Part shown: positions 27,056 to 34,754 of the stretch, piece after piece
Layout: every line of letters starts with the position of its first letter
Numbering within the stretch: position 1 is the stretch's first letter
NCBI RefSeq assembly: GCF_003014485.1
Contig: NZ_PYGA01000011.1
Span: 171,230-235,229 of the forward strand
Source: Murinocardiopsis flavida
GTDB taxonomy: Bacteria > Actinomycetota > Actinomycetes > Streptosporangiales > Streptosporangiaceae
Reading direction: 5' to 3'
DNA: 64,000 nucleotides
Program-made: the position numbers and the translations under genes
The notes under the pieces: model-generated
Seen by the model: only the letters and a program-made list of their open reading frames with translations
Databases searched by the model: none
What the model was told of the DNA's origin: nothing

Positions 27056-27103
27056 CCGCGCTGATCCCCGAAGCGCCGGCCGGCGCTTCGGGGATCAGCG
27101 CGG
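27056..27103. terminator. 48-bp perfect palindrome, probable terminator
   Basis: Two 24-base arms (27056-27079 and 27080-27103) are perfectly complementary with no spacer; the centre is GCGCCGGCCGGCGC. It lies 42 bases after the DUF368 stop. No T-tract follows. The RNA would form a very stable hairpin, and the DNA could extrude a cruciform. Confidence 0.7.
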
Positions 27104-27290
27104 CCGTCGTCACCTCTTCGCGCGGTAGCGGGGTGCGTCCGTCGCGCCACGGCTGCACAGCGGAAAGAGGGCGGCCCCCTGCGGCGCGTGTGCAGAGTGG
27201 CCGCTGCCGGTCACCGCGCAACCATCACACGACGAGCACACGTCGCACCAGATGACGGGACTCGACCGGGGCCCGGGACACGGAGGACGC

Positions 27291-27605
27291 ATGAAGGCCA
27301 TCAAGAGGACCATCGTGGTCACGGCCATCGCCGCAGCTGCCGCCGCAGCCGGCGTCGGGGCGGCGTCGGCAGGCCAATCGGAATCGCCCAATCGAGAAAT
27401 CTGGGACGGCCCACTGGCGGGAACGGTGTCCGGCACCGAGTGGCAGGGCGACGCGGCGGCGATCGCCGACGGCTACCAGGCGACCGGGGACACCGAGGGC
27501 TCCCCGGGCGGGGCGGGCTTTGCCCCGACCGGTGACGAAGGTGGCTCCCCGAGCGGCGGGGTCGCCCCGACCGGCGACGGACACGGCTCCCCGAGCGGGG
27601 GCTGA
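27291..27605 (+). CDS. Small secreted Gly/Pro-rich protein
   Basis: 104 residues from ATG at 27291 with GGAGG upstream. Signal peptide: MKAIKRT start, a hydrophobic Val/Ala core and an Ala-rich end with cleavage likely after GAASA. The mature protein has about 75 residues, ending in three imperfect repeats of the form TGD-x-GSPxGG (GDTEGSPGG, GDEGGSPSGG, GDGHGSPSGG). No Cys and no known domain. Probably a cell-surface or extracellular peptide. Followed by a hairpin terminator. An upstream in-frame start at 27252 lacks a ribosome site and would bury the signal peptide. Confidence 0.72.
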   Translation: MKAIKRTIVVTAIAAAAAAAGVGAASAGQSESPNREIWDGPLAGTVSGTEWQGDAAAIADGYQATGDTEGSPGGAGFAPTGDEGGSPSGGVAPTGDGHGSPSGG

Positions 27606-27615
27606 AACCACGCAC

Positions 27616-27652
27616 CGCGCCCCGTCTCCTCTTCCCGAGGTGCCGGGGCGCG
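27616..27652 (+). terminator. Hairpin after the small secreted protein
   Basis: Arms CGCGCCCCG (27616-27624) and CGGGGCGCG (27644-27652), with an inner CCTC/GAGG pairing in the loop, followed by TTCG. Confidence 0.6.
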
Positions 27653-27734
27653 TTCGTCGTGAGCGACCGTTTCTTCCCCTTCTTCCTCTCCGCATGGACT
27701 CGCTTCGAGGCCGCTGCGGACGTCCCTGCTGCGA

Positions 27735-27929
27735 TCAGTCGCCGTGGCCGATGTACAGCGCTGTGTCGAGCGCTTCGGGGGTCGGCGCGGTCCTCGTCAC
27801 CTCTTCGCCCGAGGGCAGGACCCGCATGGCGGTGCACCCGTCGTCGGAGATGACCCATACTCCGGCCCAATACCGGCGCATGTCCTGGATCGCGGCTGCC
27901 GTGTCCGGGCGGCCGGTCTCACGGCTCAT
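27735..27929 (-). CDS. Small hypothetical protein, last gene of the XRE cassette
   Basis: 64 residues. Its ATG overlaps the stop of the preceding gene (ATGA, 27926-27929), the main reason to accept it. The sequence (AIQDMRRYWAGVWVISDDGC, then VLPSGEEVTRTAPTPEAL) looks like a small alpha-beta domain. No signal peptide, no match recognised. Small proteins of this kind often accompany DUF5753 XRE regulators in actinomycetes. Confidence 0.55.
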   Translation of the reverse strand: MSRETGRPDTAAAIQDMRRYWAGVWVISDDGCTAMRVLPSGEEVTRTAPTPEALDTALYIGHGD

Positions 27930-28195
27930 GGCTCCGCACCATCGAGTCCGAGCGAGGCGGCGGGGAGTGGGCGTCCCGCACGCGGCGGCCGATGGTTGAG
28001 TCGGCGGACGAACTCCTCGAAGTCCTCTTCGATGATCGTCGACGGGAGGGCCGGGTGGTCATCGCGCCGGGTCGCGATCCACAAGCAGCGGGTGCGCCGG
28101 ATCCGGTACGCCTCACCGTAGATCTCCCGCAACGCCTCCAGCGACGGCGTCTCGGTACCCGTAGAGCGCGGTACCTGACCGGGGTGTATCGCCAT
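27926..28195 (-). CDS. Small hypothetical protein beside XRE regulator
   Basis: 89 residues from ATG at 28195, with GAGGTGA upstream. The core reads ALREIYGEAYRIRRTRCLWI, followed by a helical EEDFEEFVRRL; the shape suggests a small two-helix plus strand domain. No membrane segment. It starts 87 bases after the XRE regulator stop and is preceded by the repeat site at 28266-28282, so it and the 64-residue gene may have their own regulated promoter. Function unknown. Confidence 0.6.
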   Translation of the reverse strand: MAIHPGQVPRSTGTETPSLEALREIYGEAYRIRRTRCLWIATRRDDHPALPSTIIEEDFEEFVRRLNHRPPRAGRPLPAASLGLDGAEP

Positions 28196-28265
28196 AGCGT
28201 CACCTCACAGCGCCAGTGGGGATGTGAGACGACGCTACGAGTGACGGCCTCGCTGCCGCGAGAAC

Positions 28266-28282
28266 TTTGCTTATGTTTGCTT
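28266..28282 (-). promoter_or_regulatory. Cassette repeat site A
   Basis: On the minus strand AAGCAAACATAAGCAAA: two AAGCAAA half-sites with a 10-base period. It matches site B (30041-30056, GAGCAAACAGGAGCAA) at 13 of 16 aligned positions. It overlaps the last codons of the XRE gene, 71 bases ahead of the next start codon. Confidence 0.5.
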
Positions 28283-29124
28283 CAATACAGTGTTGAGCGC
28301 GCCCTTGCGATGAGCGTCCGGGCGTCGCGCCCGTACACCGCGGACTTCTGAAGCAACATGAACGCCTTCGAGTACAGGGCGATTTCGCGCGGCTGCGTGA
28401 TGGTGAGTTCCGCCGACACCGTTTCCACCATCACGACCTGGTCGTCGAACATGACGAACCCTTCTCCGGGCAGTACGCCGTGCTCGGCGGGGCCGGCGAG
28501 GGGGATGATCCCGAGGCTCAACCTCGGCACGGCCATGGCAACGAGCAGCCGATCGAGCTGGGCCGCCATGACCTCGGTGCCGCCGACCCGCGTGTAGAGC
28601 GCCTGCTCACCAAGGAGCGCGCTGAAGCGGCGGTCGCCCCGATAGAGCGTCTGCTGCCGCTCCATACGGGCTGCGACGCCCGCCTCGACATCGTCGGGGA
28701 TCTGATGAAAATCCACACCCGTCCGCAGCACCGCTGCCGCGTACTCCGGTGTCTGGAGAGTCCCCCAGATCACCGACGGCTCGTACACCCTGATCTGGCG
28801 CGCCTTTTCGTACAGGCCGATCGAGGTGCGCTGGCGGCGTCGGGTCCCCGAGTGCAGAATGCGCCGCCACTCCATCCACATCGCTTCGACCGCGCGCACG
28901 GTGGCCACGAGGTCGGCCACGTCTGCGTCGGCGCCGCAGTGTTGGCACCACACCCTGATGTCGGCCTCGGTGGGTGTCTGCTTCCCGTGCTCGATCTTGC
29001 TGACCTTGGAGAGCTGCCATCCGACGGCCGACGACAGGGCCCGCCCCGTGAGTCCCGCGTCGCGGCGGAGTTCGCGCAGACGGGCACCGAGGGCTTCCCG
29101 CGCTTGCTGGGCCTGACTCGACAT
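28282..29124 (-). CDS. XRE-family regulator with DUF5753 domain
   Basis: 280 residues. N-terminal helix-turn-helix (LGARLRELRRDAGLTGRALS, then SAVGWQLSKVSKIEHGKQTP, about residues 10-60) followed by the DUF5753 sensor-like domain (about 100-275), with IRVYEPSVIWGTLQTPEYAA and the ALLGEQALYTRVGG segment typical of it. Such proteins are abundant in filamentous actinomycetes, usually next to small DUF397 or DUF6879 genes, and affect development or antibiotic production in some Streptomyces. Here it lies 9 bases after the DUF6879 gene in a five-gene run. It is the natural candidate to bind the 10-bp-period repeats at both ends of the cassette. Confidence 0.9.
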   Translation of the reverse strand: MSSQAQQAREALGARLRELRRDAGLTGRALSSAVGWQLSKVSKIEHGKQTPTEADIRVWCQHCGADADVADLVATVRAVEAMWMEWRRILHSGTRRRQRTSIGLYEKARQIRVYEPSVIWGTLQTPEYAAAVLRTGVDFHQIPDDVEAGVAARMERQQTLYRGDRRFSALLGEQALYTRVGGTEVMAAQLDRLLVAMAVPRLSLGIIPLAGPAEHGVLPGEGFVMFDDQVVMVETVSAELTITQPREIALYSKAFMLLQKSAVYGRDARTLIARARSTLY

Positions 29125-29133
29125 CCGACGACT

Positions 29134-29661
29134 TTACCGGGGGGTGTAGGCGTCGTGCGGAATGGCGACGGACCACAGCAATTCGCGGACCCGTACACAC
29201 TCGGCAACGGTGGCGGCGTCGGTGACGATCTCGGAGCCGAGGACCCGGCCGTCGACGTCGAAGTGCCCGACGGCGAGGGTTGCGTCGTCCAGTAGCCACC
29301 AGTCCCGGCCGCCGACGGGCATCGCCAGCGCCTCTGGGACGTCGTGCCGAGGCAGCCACCGGATGTCCTCGCCCGCCGCGAGGTTGTCCGGAGTGCCCTC
29401 GTACTCGAACCTGATGTAGTCCGAAACCGGCTCGGTGACCACGCGAACCCGGCGCACAGCGCGCCCGGAACGGGAAAGCCGCCGGATCATGGCCAGCCAC
29501 GGCGCCATCCATGCCTGGTCGTCGGGCTCACCGCGCAACCACGCCGTGTAGGGGTCTTCTTCCTGGTCAACGTGGTAGGTATCGCGCAACTCCAGGTGGA
29601 ACGCATCCCTCTGGATACCGCCGAGAAGCGCGTTGCGCTCGTGCCCGCTGATCAGCTCCAC
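29134..29661 (-). CDS. DUF6879 family protein
   Basis: 175 residues. The order of conserved segments (AFHLELRDTYHVDQE, a WLRGEP helix, VRRVRVVTEPVSDYIRFE, GEDIRWLPR, WWLLDDATL, VGHFDVDGRV) matches the DUF6879 family found beside DUF5753 XRE regulators. No catalytic residue set is known. It overlaps the preceding gene by 10 bases and ends 9 bases before the XRE start, so the three are probably one transcript. The family is proposed to partner the XRE protein; the sequence alone does not show how. Confidence 0.78.
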   Translation of the reverse strand: MELISGHERNALLGGIQRDAFHLELRDTYHVDQEEDPYTAWLRGEPDDQAWMAPWLAMIRRLSRSGRAVRRVRVVTEPVSDYIRFEYEGTPDNLAAGEDIRWLPRHDVPEALAMPVGGRDWWLLDDATLAVGHFDVDGRVLGSEIVTDAATVAECVRVRELLWSVAIPHDAYTPR

Positions 29662-30038
29662 TCCACGGCCCTCATCAGCGCCGCGAGGTCGCGGGCGGGC
29701 ACCTCTACGACGTCCTCATGTTCCGGAAGCCGCAGCTCCGCACGCACCGCCGCGTCCGTAACGACCGCCCCGCGGATGATGCAGGACTCCACATCGACAC
29801 CGGCCACGATGGGCGCCTCGCGGCCGCGCAGCGCGCCCTCGATCCCGTCGGCGACGAGATGGTCGAGCAGCCGGTCATAGATCCGCACACACGTCTGCCC
29901 CTGGGCCACTTCGACGCCGTCGAGGTGGGCGGGGTCCACCACCCGGTAGCCCTGGACGAGGTAGGTGTCGCGGTCAGTGGCGTAGAGGGTGGGCGAGTCA
30001 CCGATCTTGCTTTCCTTGCCAAGGAACCTGATACGCAT
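29652..30038 (-). CDS. Conserved hypothetical protein, first gene of the XRE cassette
   Basis: 128 residues from the second of two adjacent ATGs (30038), because AGGAG is 5 bases before it but only 2 before the first (30041). The N-terminus (RIRFLGKESKIGDSPTLYA, then TDRDTYLVQGYRV) resembles short proteins commonly found ahead of DUF6879 and XRE genes in actinobacteria. No membrane segment or known motif. The start codon lies within the third unit of the 10-bp repeat at 30038-30067, so a protein bound there would directly block expression. Confidence 0.7.
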   Translation of the reverse strand: MRIRFLGKESKIGDSPTLYATDRDTYLVQGYRVVDPAHLDGVEVAQGQTCVRIYDRLLDHLVADGIEGALRGREAPIVAGVDVESCIIRGAVVTDAAVRAELRLPEHEDVVEVPARDLAALMRAVEWS

Positions 30039-30067
30039 CATTGCTCCTGTTTGCTCGTATTAGCTCC
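30038..30067 (-). promoter_or_regulatory. Cassette repeat site B: three 10-bp direct repeats over the start codon
   Basis: On the minus strand three successive 10-base units begin with GAGC: GAGCTAATAC, GAGCAAACAG, GAGCAATGAT. The last contains the start codons and the middle overlaps the ribosome site. Its core matches site A. Confidence 0.55.
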
Positions 30068-30160
30068 TATGCTGATCGTCTGTTGGGAGTCCGCCGCCGT
30101 CAAGGGGTCCATGGCAGCGGTGCGGGCGCGGCGGGGGTGGTTTGTTAGCGTGAGGGGGAC

Positions 30161-30241
30161 AAGGCGCGGGGTGCCGGGTTCGTACCGGCTGAGATGAGAC
30201 CCGTGAACCTGCACTAGTTCGTACTAGCGAAGGGACGCCTC
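30161..30241 (+). ncRNA. TPP riboswitch (THI element) upstream of thiD
   Basis: Conserved THI-box blocks occur in order: GGGGTGCC (P2 region), GGCTGAGA, GACCCGTGAACCTG, and ACTAGCGAAGGGA. AGGCG near the 5' end pairs with CGCCT at the 3' end (P1). The AAGGGA at 30230-30235 is both riboswitch core and the only Shine-Dalgarno sequence for the GTG at 30242, so thiamine pyrophosphate should repress translation initiation directly. Confidence 0.93.
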
Positions 30242-31066
30242 GTGGCTTCCGGCTCACGTGACCGCACTCCCCCGATCATCCTGTCCATCGCGGGCACCGA
30301 CCCCAGTGGCGGCGCCGGGATCCAGGCGGACCTTAAGGCGTTCTCCGCCCTCGGCGGCTTCGGGACGACCGTCATCACGGCGCTCGTCGCGCAGACCACC
30401 ACCGGTGTCAGCGAGGTCCACGAGGTCCCCGCGGAGTTCGTGACCGCCCAACTCGACACCCTGCTGGACGACGTCCGGGTCGACGCGGTGAAGATCGGCA
30501 TGCTCGCCACCACGGAGGTCATCGAGGCCGTGGCGCGGGCGGTGGACGCCCACCGCCTGGCGAACGTCGTCCTCGACCCGGTGATGGTCGCGAAGAGCGG
30601 CGACCGACTGCTCGCCGCCGACGCGGTCGAGGCGCTGCGCACCGAACTCCTGCCGCGCGCGGACCTCGTCACCCCCAACCTGCCCGAGGCCGCCGACCTG
30701 CTCGGCACCGAGGAGGCCGCCGACCTGGACGCCATGCGCGCCCAGGGCGCCGCGCTGCTGGAACTGGGCGCCGGCCGGGTGCTGATGAAGGGCGGCCATC
30801 TGCCGACCCGCGAGGCCACCGACCTGCTGCTCGCGCCGGGCGCCGAACCCGAGGTCCTGCGGGCGCCGCGGGTGGACACCAAGAACACCCACGGGACGGG
30901 CTGCACCCTGTCGTCCGCGATCGCCGCGCTGCGCCCCCGGCGTCCCGGCTGGCCCGAAGCCGTTCGCGACGCCAAGTCCTACCTCACCGAGGCCCTCCGC
31001 CACGCCGATTCCCTCCACGTGGGCGAGGGCAAGGGCCCGGTCCACCACTTCCACGCCTGGTGGTGA
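30242..31066 (+). CDS. thiD: Hydroxymethylpyrimidine/phosphomethylpyrimidine kinase
   Basis: 274 residues from GTG at 30242. Ribokinase-like fold with LSIAGTDPSGGAGIQADLKA at the N-terminus (HMP binding), DAVKIGML, LDPVMVAKSGDRLL, TPNLPEAADL and the anion-hole KNTHGTGCTLSSAI. It phosphorylates HMP and then HMP-P for thiamine synthesis. Control by the upstream TPP riboswitch confirms the role. Monocistronic here. Its last six codons are part of a 16-base direct repeat that recurs just after the stop. Confidence 0.96.
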   Translation: MASGSRDRTPPIILSIAGTDPSGGAGIQADLKAFSALGGFGTTVITALVAQTTTGVSEVHEVPAEFVTAQLDTLLDDVRVDAVKIGMLATTEVIEAVARAVDAHRLANVVLDPVMVAKSGDRLLAADAVEALRTELLPRADLVTPNLPEAADLLGTEEAADLDAMRAQGAALLELGAGRVLMKGGHLPTREATDLLLAPGAEPEVLRAPRVDTKNTHGTGCTLSSAIAALRPRRPGWPEAVRDAKSYLTEALRHADSLHVGEGKGPVHHFHAWW

Positions 31067-31088
31067 CCTGCTTTCCACGCCTGGTGGT
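31049..31088 (+). repeat. Duplicated thiD tail
   Basis: TTCCACGCCTGGTGGT at 31049-31064 encodes the end of ThiD; an exact copy follows at 31073-31088 beyond the stop, a 24-base-period duplication. Confidence 0.75.
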
Positions 31089-31158
31089 ACCCGCTCCCGC
31101 TGCGCGGACGTGCGCCCGGCGCGTGCGGGCGGGGCCGCCCGCCCACGGGGCGTGGACG

Positions 31159-31195
31159 GCCGATGGCGCCGCGACGTGGTCGCGGCGCCATCGGC
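31159..31195. terminator. 17-bp-stem hairpin between convergent thiD and symporter genes
   Basis: Arms 31159-31175 and 31179-31195 are perfectly complementary around a GTG loop (GCGCCGCGAC/GTCGCGGCGC at the tip). No T-tract. Placed to stop both converging transcripts. Confidence 0.75.
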
Positions 31196-31225
31196 GGGTG
31201 GGATGCGGCCTTCTCGGCCCTGGGG

Positions 31226-32686
31226 TCAGTCCTTCTTGGTGTCGACCAGGTCGGGCATCTTCCAGTTGGGCTCCGCGAAGTACTTCCTGGTCTCCGCGAT
31301 GGCGACCCCCGACAGCACCAGCAGGCCGATGAGGTTGGGCACCGCCATCAGGCCGTTCGCGGCGTCGCTGAACGCCCAGACGACGTTGAGCTCTGTCGTG
31401 GCGCCCACGTAGACGACGAGCACGAAGACGATCCGGAAGGGGAGCACGGCGGCGCGGCCGAGGAGGAAGTCCAGGCAGCGCTCGCCGTAGTAGGACCAGC
31501 CGACGAGGGTGGTGAACGCGAAGAACATCAGGCTGATCGCGACGATGTACCCGCCGATGGGCGCGAGGCCCGGCGCGATGCCGCCAAACGCCTCACTCAT
31601 GGCCCAGTTGGTCATCAGGGCGCCGTCGCCGGAGTCGGCCTCGGTGTGCCAGGCGCCGGTGACGATGATGACCAGGCCGGTCATGGTGACGACGATGATG
31701 GTGTCGATGAAGGTCTGGGTCATGGAGACCATGGCCTGCCGGACCGGCTGAACGGTCTTGGCGGCGGCAGCGGCGATACCGCCGGTGCCGAGGCCCGACT
31801 CGTTGGAGAACATGCCGCGCGCCATGCCCTGCTGCATCGCGATGATGAACGCGGACCCGGCGAACCCACCGACAGCGGCGGTCCCGGTGAACGCGTCGGT
31901 GAAGATCAGCATGAGAGCGGCCGGGATGTCGACGACGTGCACGGCGAGCACCAGCAGCGAGGCGACCACGTAGAGGATGATCATGAACGGCACGACGCCC
32001 GCCGCGAAGCGGCCGATGCTCTTGATGCCGCCGAGGATGACCGCCGCGACCAGGACGACCATGGCCACGCCGGACGCCCAGGTCGGCACGCCGAAGGTGC
32101 TGTCAAGCTGACCCGCCACCGCGTTCGCCTGGGTCATGTTGCCGATGCCGAACGACGCCAGCGCGCCGAACAGCGCGAACAGGAATCCGAGGACCAGGCC
32201 GACCCTGCCCATAGCGCTGGTCGCGCCGAACTTCTCGGCGAACCCGTGGCGCAGGTAGAACATCGGGCCGCCGCTCATCTCGCCCTTCTTGTCGGCGCGG
32301 CGGTACTTCACGCCGAGAAGTGCCTCGGTGTACTTGGTGGCCATGCCCAGGACACCGGTCACCCACATCCAGAACAGCGCGCCGGGGCCGCCGACGCCGA
32401 TGGCGAGCGCGGCACCGGCGATGTTGCCGACGCCGACCGTCGCCGCCAGCGCGGTGCTCAGCGCCTGGTAATGCGAGATGTCGCCTTCGGCCTTGGCTCC
32501 GCTCTTGTCGGTCTCGGTGCGGCGCACGAGGGCGAGCCACAGGGCGTGCCGCAGGACGCGGAACTGGAGTCCGCGCAGCCGGATCGTGAGATAGACGCCG
32601 ACGATCAGCAGGAGCGGGATCAGGAAGAACGGGCCCCACACGAATGCGACGATGGAATCCAGTACCGCTTGGATGGACGCTGTCAT
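31226..32686 (-). CDS. Sodium:alanine (amino acid) symporter, AGCS family
   Basis: 486 residues with about eleven membrane helices. AGCS signatures: ALSTALAATVGVGNIAGAAL (sodium/amino-acid site), GPGALFWMWVTGVLGMATKY, GGPMFYLRHGF, and NESGLGTGGIAAAAA. Takes up alanine or glycine with sodium across the cell membrane. Monocistronic; the upstream 32687-32883 stretch is AT-richer and probably holds its promoter, though no clear hexamers were identified. Confidence 0.94.
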   Translation of the reverse strand: MTASIQAVLDSIVAFVWGPFFLIPLLLIVGVYLTIRLRGLQFRVLRHALWLALVRRTETDKSGAKAEGDISHYQALSTALAATVGVGNIAGAALAIGVGGPGALFWMWVTGVLGMATKYTEALLGVKYRRADKKGEMSGGPMFYLRHGFAEKFGATSAMGRVGLVLGFLFALFGALASFGIGNMTQANAVAGQLDSTFGVPTWASGVAMVVLVAAVILGGIKSIGRFAAGVVPFMIILYVVASLLVLAVHVVDIPAALMLIFTDAFTGTAAVGGFAGSAFIIAMQQGMARGMFSNESGLGTGGIAAAAAKTVQPVRQAMVSMTQTFIDTIIVVTMTGLVIIVTGAWHTEADSGDGALMTNWAMSEAFGGIAPGLAPIGGYIVAISLMFFAFTTLVGWSYYGERCLDFLLGRAAVLPFRIVFVLVVYVGATTELNVVWAFSDAANGLMAVPNLIGLLVLSGVAIAETRKYFAEPNWKMPDLVDTKKD

Positions 32687-32883
32687 TTCAACGAGCTCCC
32701 TATGGCTCCAAAATAAGAGGGATTCTCCGGCGACCGATCGCGCTGTGCGCCGCTCCGGAAACGATCGTGCGCGCCAGAGGCGGGGCTGATGGCACGCTCA
32801 GCAAGCGTCACATCACCGCGTCACAGCGGCGTCACGTTTGCCCGTCGCGCCGGTTTCTTATGGGTTCGGTGCGCGGCAGCCGG

Positions 32884-33138
32884 TCATGTGGTGGACTCCG
32901 CGTCCCCCTGGGCCAGCGCGAGGCGGCTGATCGCAGCGGCGGCCTCGACGGGGTCGGCCCCCTTGCCGACGGCGATGCCCAGCAGGTAGGTGGTGAGCGG
33001 GGCGGCCGGGCGCGCCACCGAGTGGGCGGCGTCCTTCGCGAGGTCGAGGATGAGGTCCACGTCGGCCTTCGTGGTGCCGGGGCCGTCGGGGAGCCCCAGC
33101 TCCGTGTCGACCTGCTGGGCCCATTCGTACAGGGTCAT
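32884..33138 (-). CDS. DUF6457 domain-containing small protein
   Basis: 84 residues from ATG at 33138, with GGAGGG upstream. The sequence TLYEWAQQVDTELGL, LDLAKDAAHSVARPAAPLTT and YLLGIAVGKGADPVEAAAAI is the DUF6457 pattern: a small all-helical cytoplasmic protein often linked to molybdenum-cofactor genes in actinobacteria. No such genes are seen here. Function unknown. Confidence 0.75.
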   Translation of the reverse strand: MTLYEWAQQVDTELGLPDGPGTTKADVDLILDLAKDAAHSVARPAAPLTTYLLGIAVGKGADPVEAAAAISRLALAQGDAESTT

Positions 33139-33258
33139 CGTGGTCCCTCCGCGTTGACGCAGGGCGCGGTCGCGCCCATATGAGTCGACAGCGACCTTAG
33201 CGCGCGCCCGCCCGAAGTCGTCCGTTCCGCGCCGCCGCGCCCCGGGACCGGCCGGGGA

Positions 33259-33301
33259 CGCCACGGGGCCGGGACCGCTGTGCGGTCCCGGCCCCGTGGC
33301 G
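33259..33301. terminator. 20-bp-stem hairpin downstream of the aminotransferase
   Basis: Arms 33259-33278 and 33282-33301 are perfectly complementary around a TGT loop. It follows the aminotransferase stop (leftward) by 10 bases. Confidence 0.75.
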
Positions 33302-33311
33302 CCTGCGCGGT

Positions 33312-34616
33312 TCAGCCGGCCGGCGCGCCGATGGGGACGGCGGCGGTGTCGGTGCACCGCCCGCCGGTCACCTCGTCCAGGACCTGCGCCAGCCGGTCGA
33401 GGTGGGCGCGGATCCACGGCAGGGCGGCGGGGTCGGGTGCGTCGAGCGCCGCGTTGCGCCGCTCCTCGGTGTCGCCGTAGAGGAGGCTGGTGGCGACCCG
33501 CATGCGCAGCGCGTCCTCGCCCTCGCCGAACTCCGAGGCCGCGAGGACGCCCATGCCGTGCCCGCGGAGGAGCATCCCGGCGAGTTGCGGCCCGGTGCGG
33601 ACCCCGTGCTCGGCGGCGAGGTGCTCGCGGTGGTCCTCGAAGTCGGGGTAGAGGTAGAACGCGGCCTGCGGGGCGGCGAGCCGGGCGCCGGCCGCCGCGA
33701 AGCGGTCGGCGGCCGCGCGCGCGATCCTGCCGTGCAGGCGCCGGCTGCGTGCGATGTGCTCGGCGATCTCGGGCGGTTCGTCGAAGGCGTAGGCGGCCGC
33801 CATCTGCACGGGCCCGGCCGGGCTGGACCACAGTTCGCTCGCGACGCCGAGCAGGTCGGAACGCAGCCGGTGCCCTGCGGGGCTGTCGGGCAGCCGGACG
33901 ACCCCGATGCGCCAACCGCCCAGTGCGAGGTTCTTGCTGAGCCCGCTGGAGACGACGGTGCGCTCCGGTGCGTACTCGGCGAGGGCGGGCACCTCGGTGG
34001 CGGTGTCGTGGACGAGGTCGCGGTAGATCTCGTCGGAGATGATCAGCAGGTCGAGTTCGCGGGCGACCTCGGCGAGGCGCCGCATGGTGGCGGCGGACGC
34101 CACCGTGCCGGTGGGGTTGTCGGGGGTGGTGGCGACGACCGCGCGGACGTCGCGGCCCTGGGCGCGGGCCTCGGTGACGGCGGCGGCGAGCAGGTCCGGC
34201 CGCGGGACGCCGCCTTGGCCCGGCGCCGTCGGCACGCGCAACGGGCGGTGGCCGGTGAGGTGGAGTTGGGCGGCGTAGCTGACCCAGCTCGGGGCGGCGA
34301 TGGCGACGTCGCCGCCGATGGCGAGCAGCAGCGCGTAGAGCAGCGGCTTGCTGCCGGGCCCGGCGACGACGAGCGCGGGGTCGGTGTCGAGTCCGCGGCG
34401 CCCCCAGTACCCGGCGGCGGCGGCACGCAGCAGGGGCGTGCCCGCCACAGGGCCGTAGGTGTTCTGGTCGGCTCCTGCTGCGAGCGCTCGGCGCAGGCCG
34501 GGGAGGACGGGCAGGCCGGCTTCGCCGAATCCCAGGGGCAGCACGGAGAGCCCCTGGTGCCGCCTCCGCTCCAGTGCCTCGTTCACAGCGAGAGTGGCGG
34601 ACACGGTTACTGGCAT
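33312..34616 (-). CDS. Class I/II PLP-dependent aminotransferase
   Basis: 434 residues. Fold-type I aminotransferase: LGFGEAGLPV at the N-terminus, ATTPDNPTGT, IISDEIYRDL, the PLP Lys in SSGLSKNLALGGWRIG, and the C-terminal Arg region (DALRMRVATSLL). It looks like an aspartate/kynurenine-type enzyme but with a distinctive C-terminus (about 395-434) containing no known motif. The substrate is not assigned. Divergent from a LysR gene with 138 bases between, so it is the likely target of that regulator. Confidence 0.88.
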   Translation of the reverse strand: MPVTVSATLAVNEALERRRHQGLSVLPLGFGEAGLPVLPGLRRALAAGADQNTYGPVAGTPLLRAAAAGYWGRRGLDTDPALVVAGPGSKPLLYALLLAIGGDVAIAAPSWVSYAAQLHLTGHRPLRVPTAPGQGGVPRPDLLAAAVTEARAQGRDVRAVVATTPDNPTGTVASAATMRRLAEVARELDLLIISDEIYRDLVHDTATEVPALAEYAPERTVVSSGLSKNLALGGWRIGVVRLPDSPAGHRLRSDLLGVASELWSSPAGPVQMAAAYAFDEPPEIAEHIARSRRLHGRIARAAADRFAAAGARLAAPQAAFYLYPDFEDHREHLAAEHGVRTGPQLAGMLLRGHGMGVLAASEFGEGEDALRMRVATSLLYGDTEERRNAALDAPDPAALPWIRAHLDRLAQVLDEVTGGRCTDTAAVPIGAPAG

Positions 34617-34742
34617 GGGGAGATCAACTCCGGATCGTCCGATGACGCGAATACCGGCTGGTCAAGTCTCGGGTGACCAACCTGTTACCTACACTGCCCA
34701 GTCCGACCCATCAATACAAGCGATTCTTTTCGATGGTGAGCG

Positions 34743-34748
34743 TAAGCT
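34743..34748 (+). promoter_or_regulatory. Candidate -10 of a leaderless lysR transcript
   Basis: TAAGCT ends 6 bases before the LysR ATG (34755). There is no Shine-Dalgarno sequence. The same hexamer precedes orn and the gene at 5840. Confidence 0.5.
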
Positions 34749-34754
34749 GTCCTT

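Noticed and set aside
27056..27103. Replication origin or dif-like site
   Set aside because: No A+T-rich region, DnaA boxes or recombinase core; position after a gene fits termination better.
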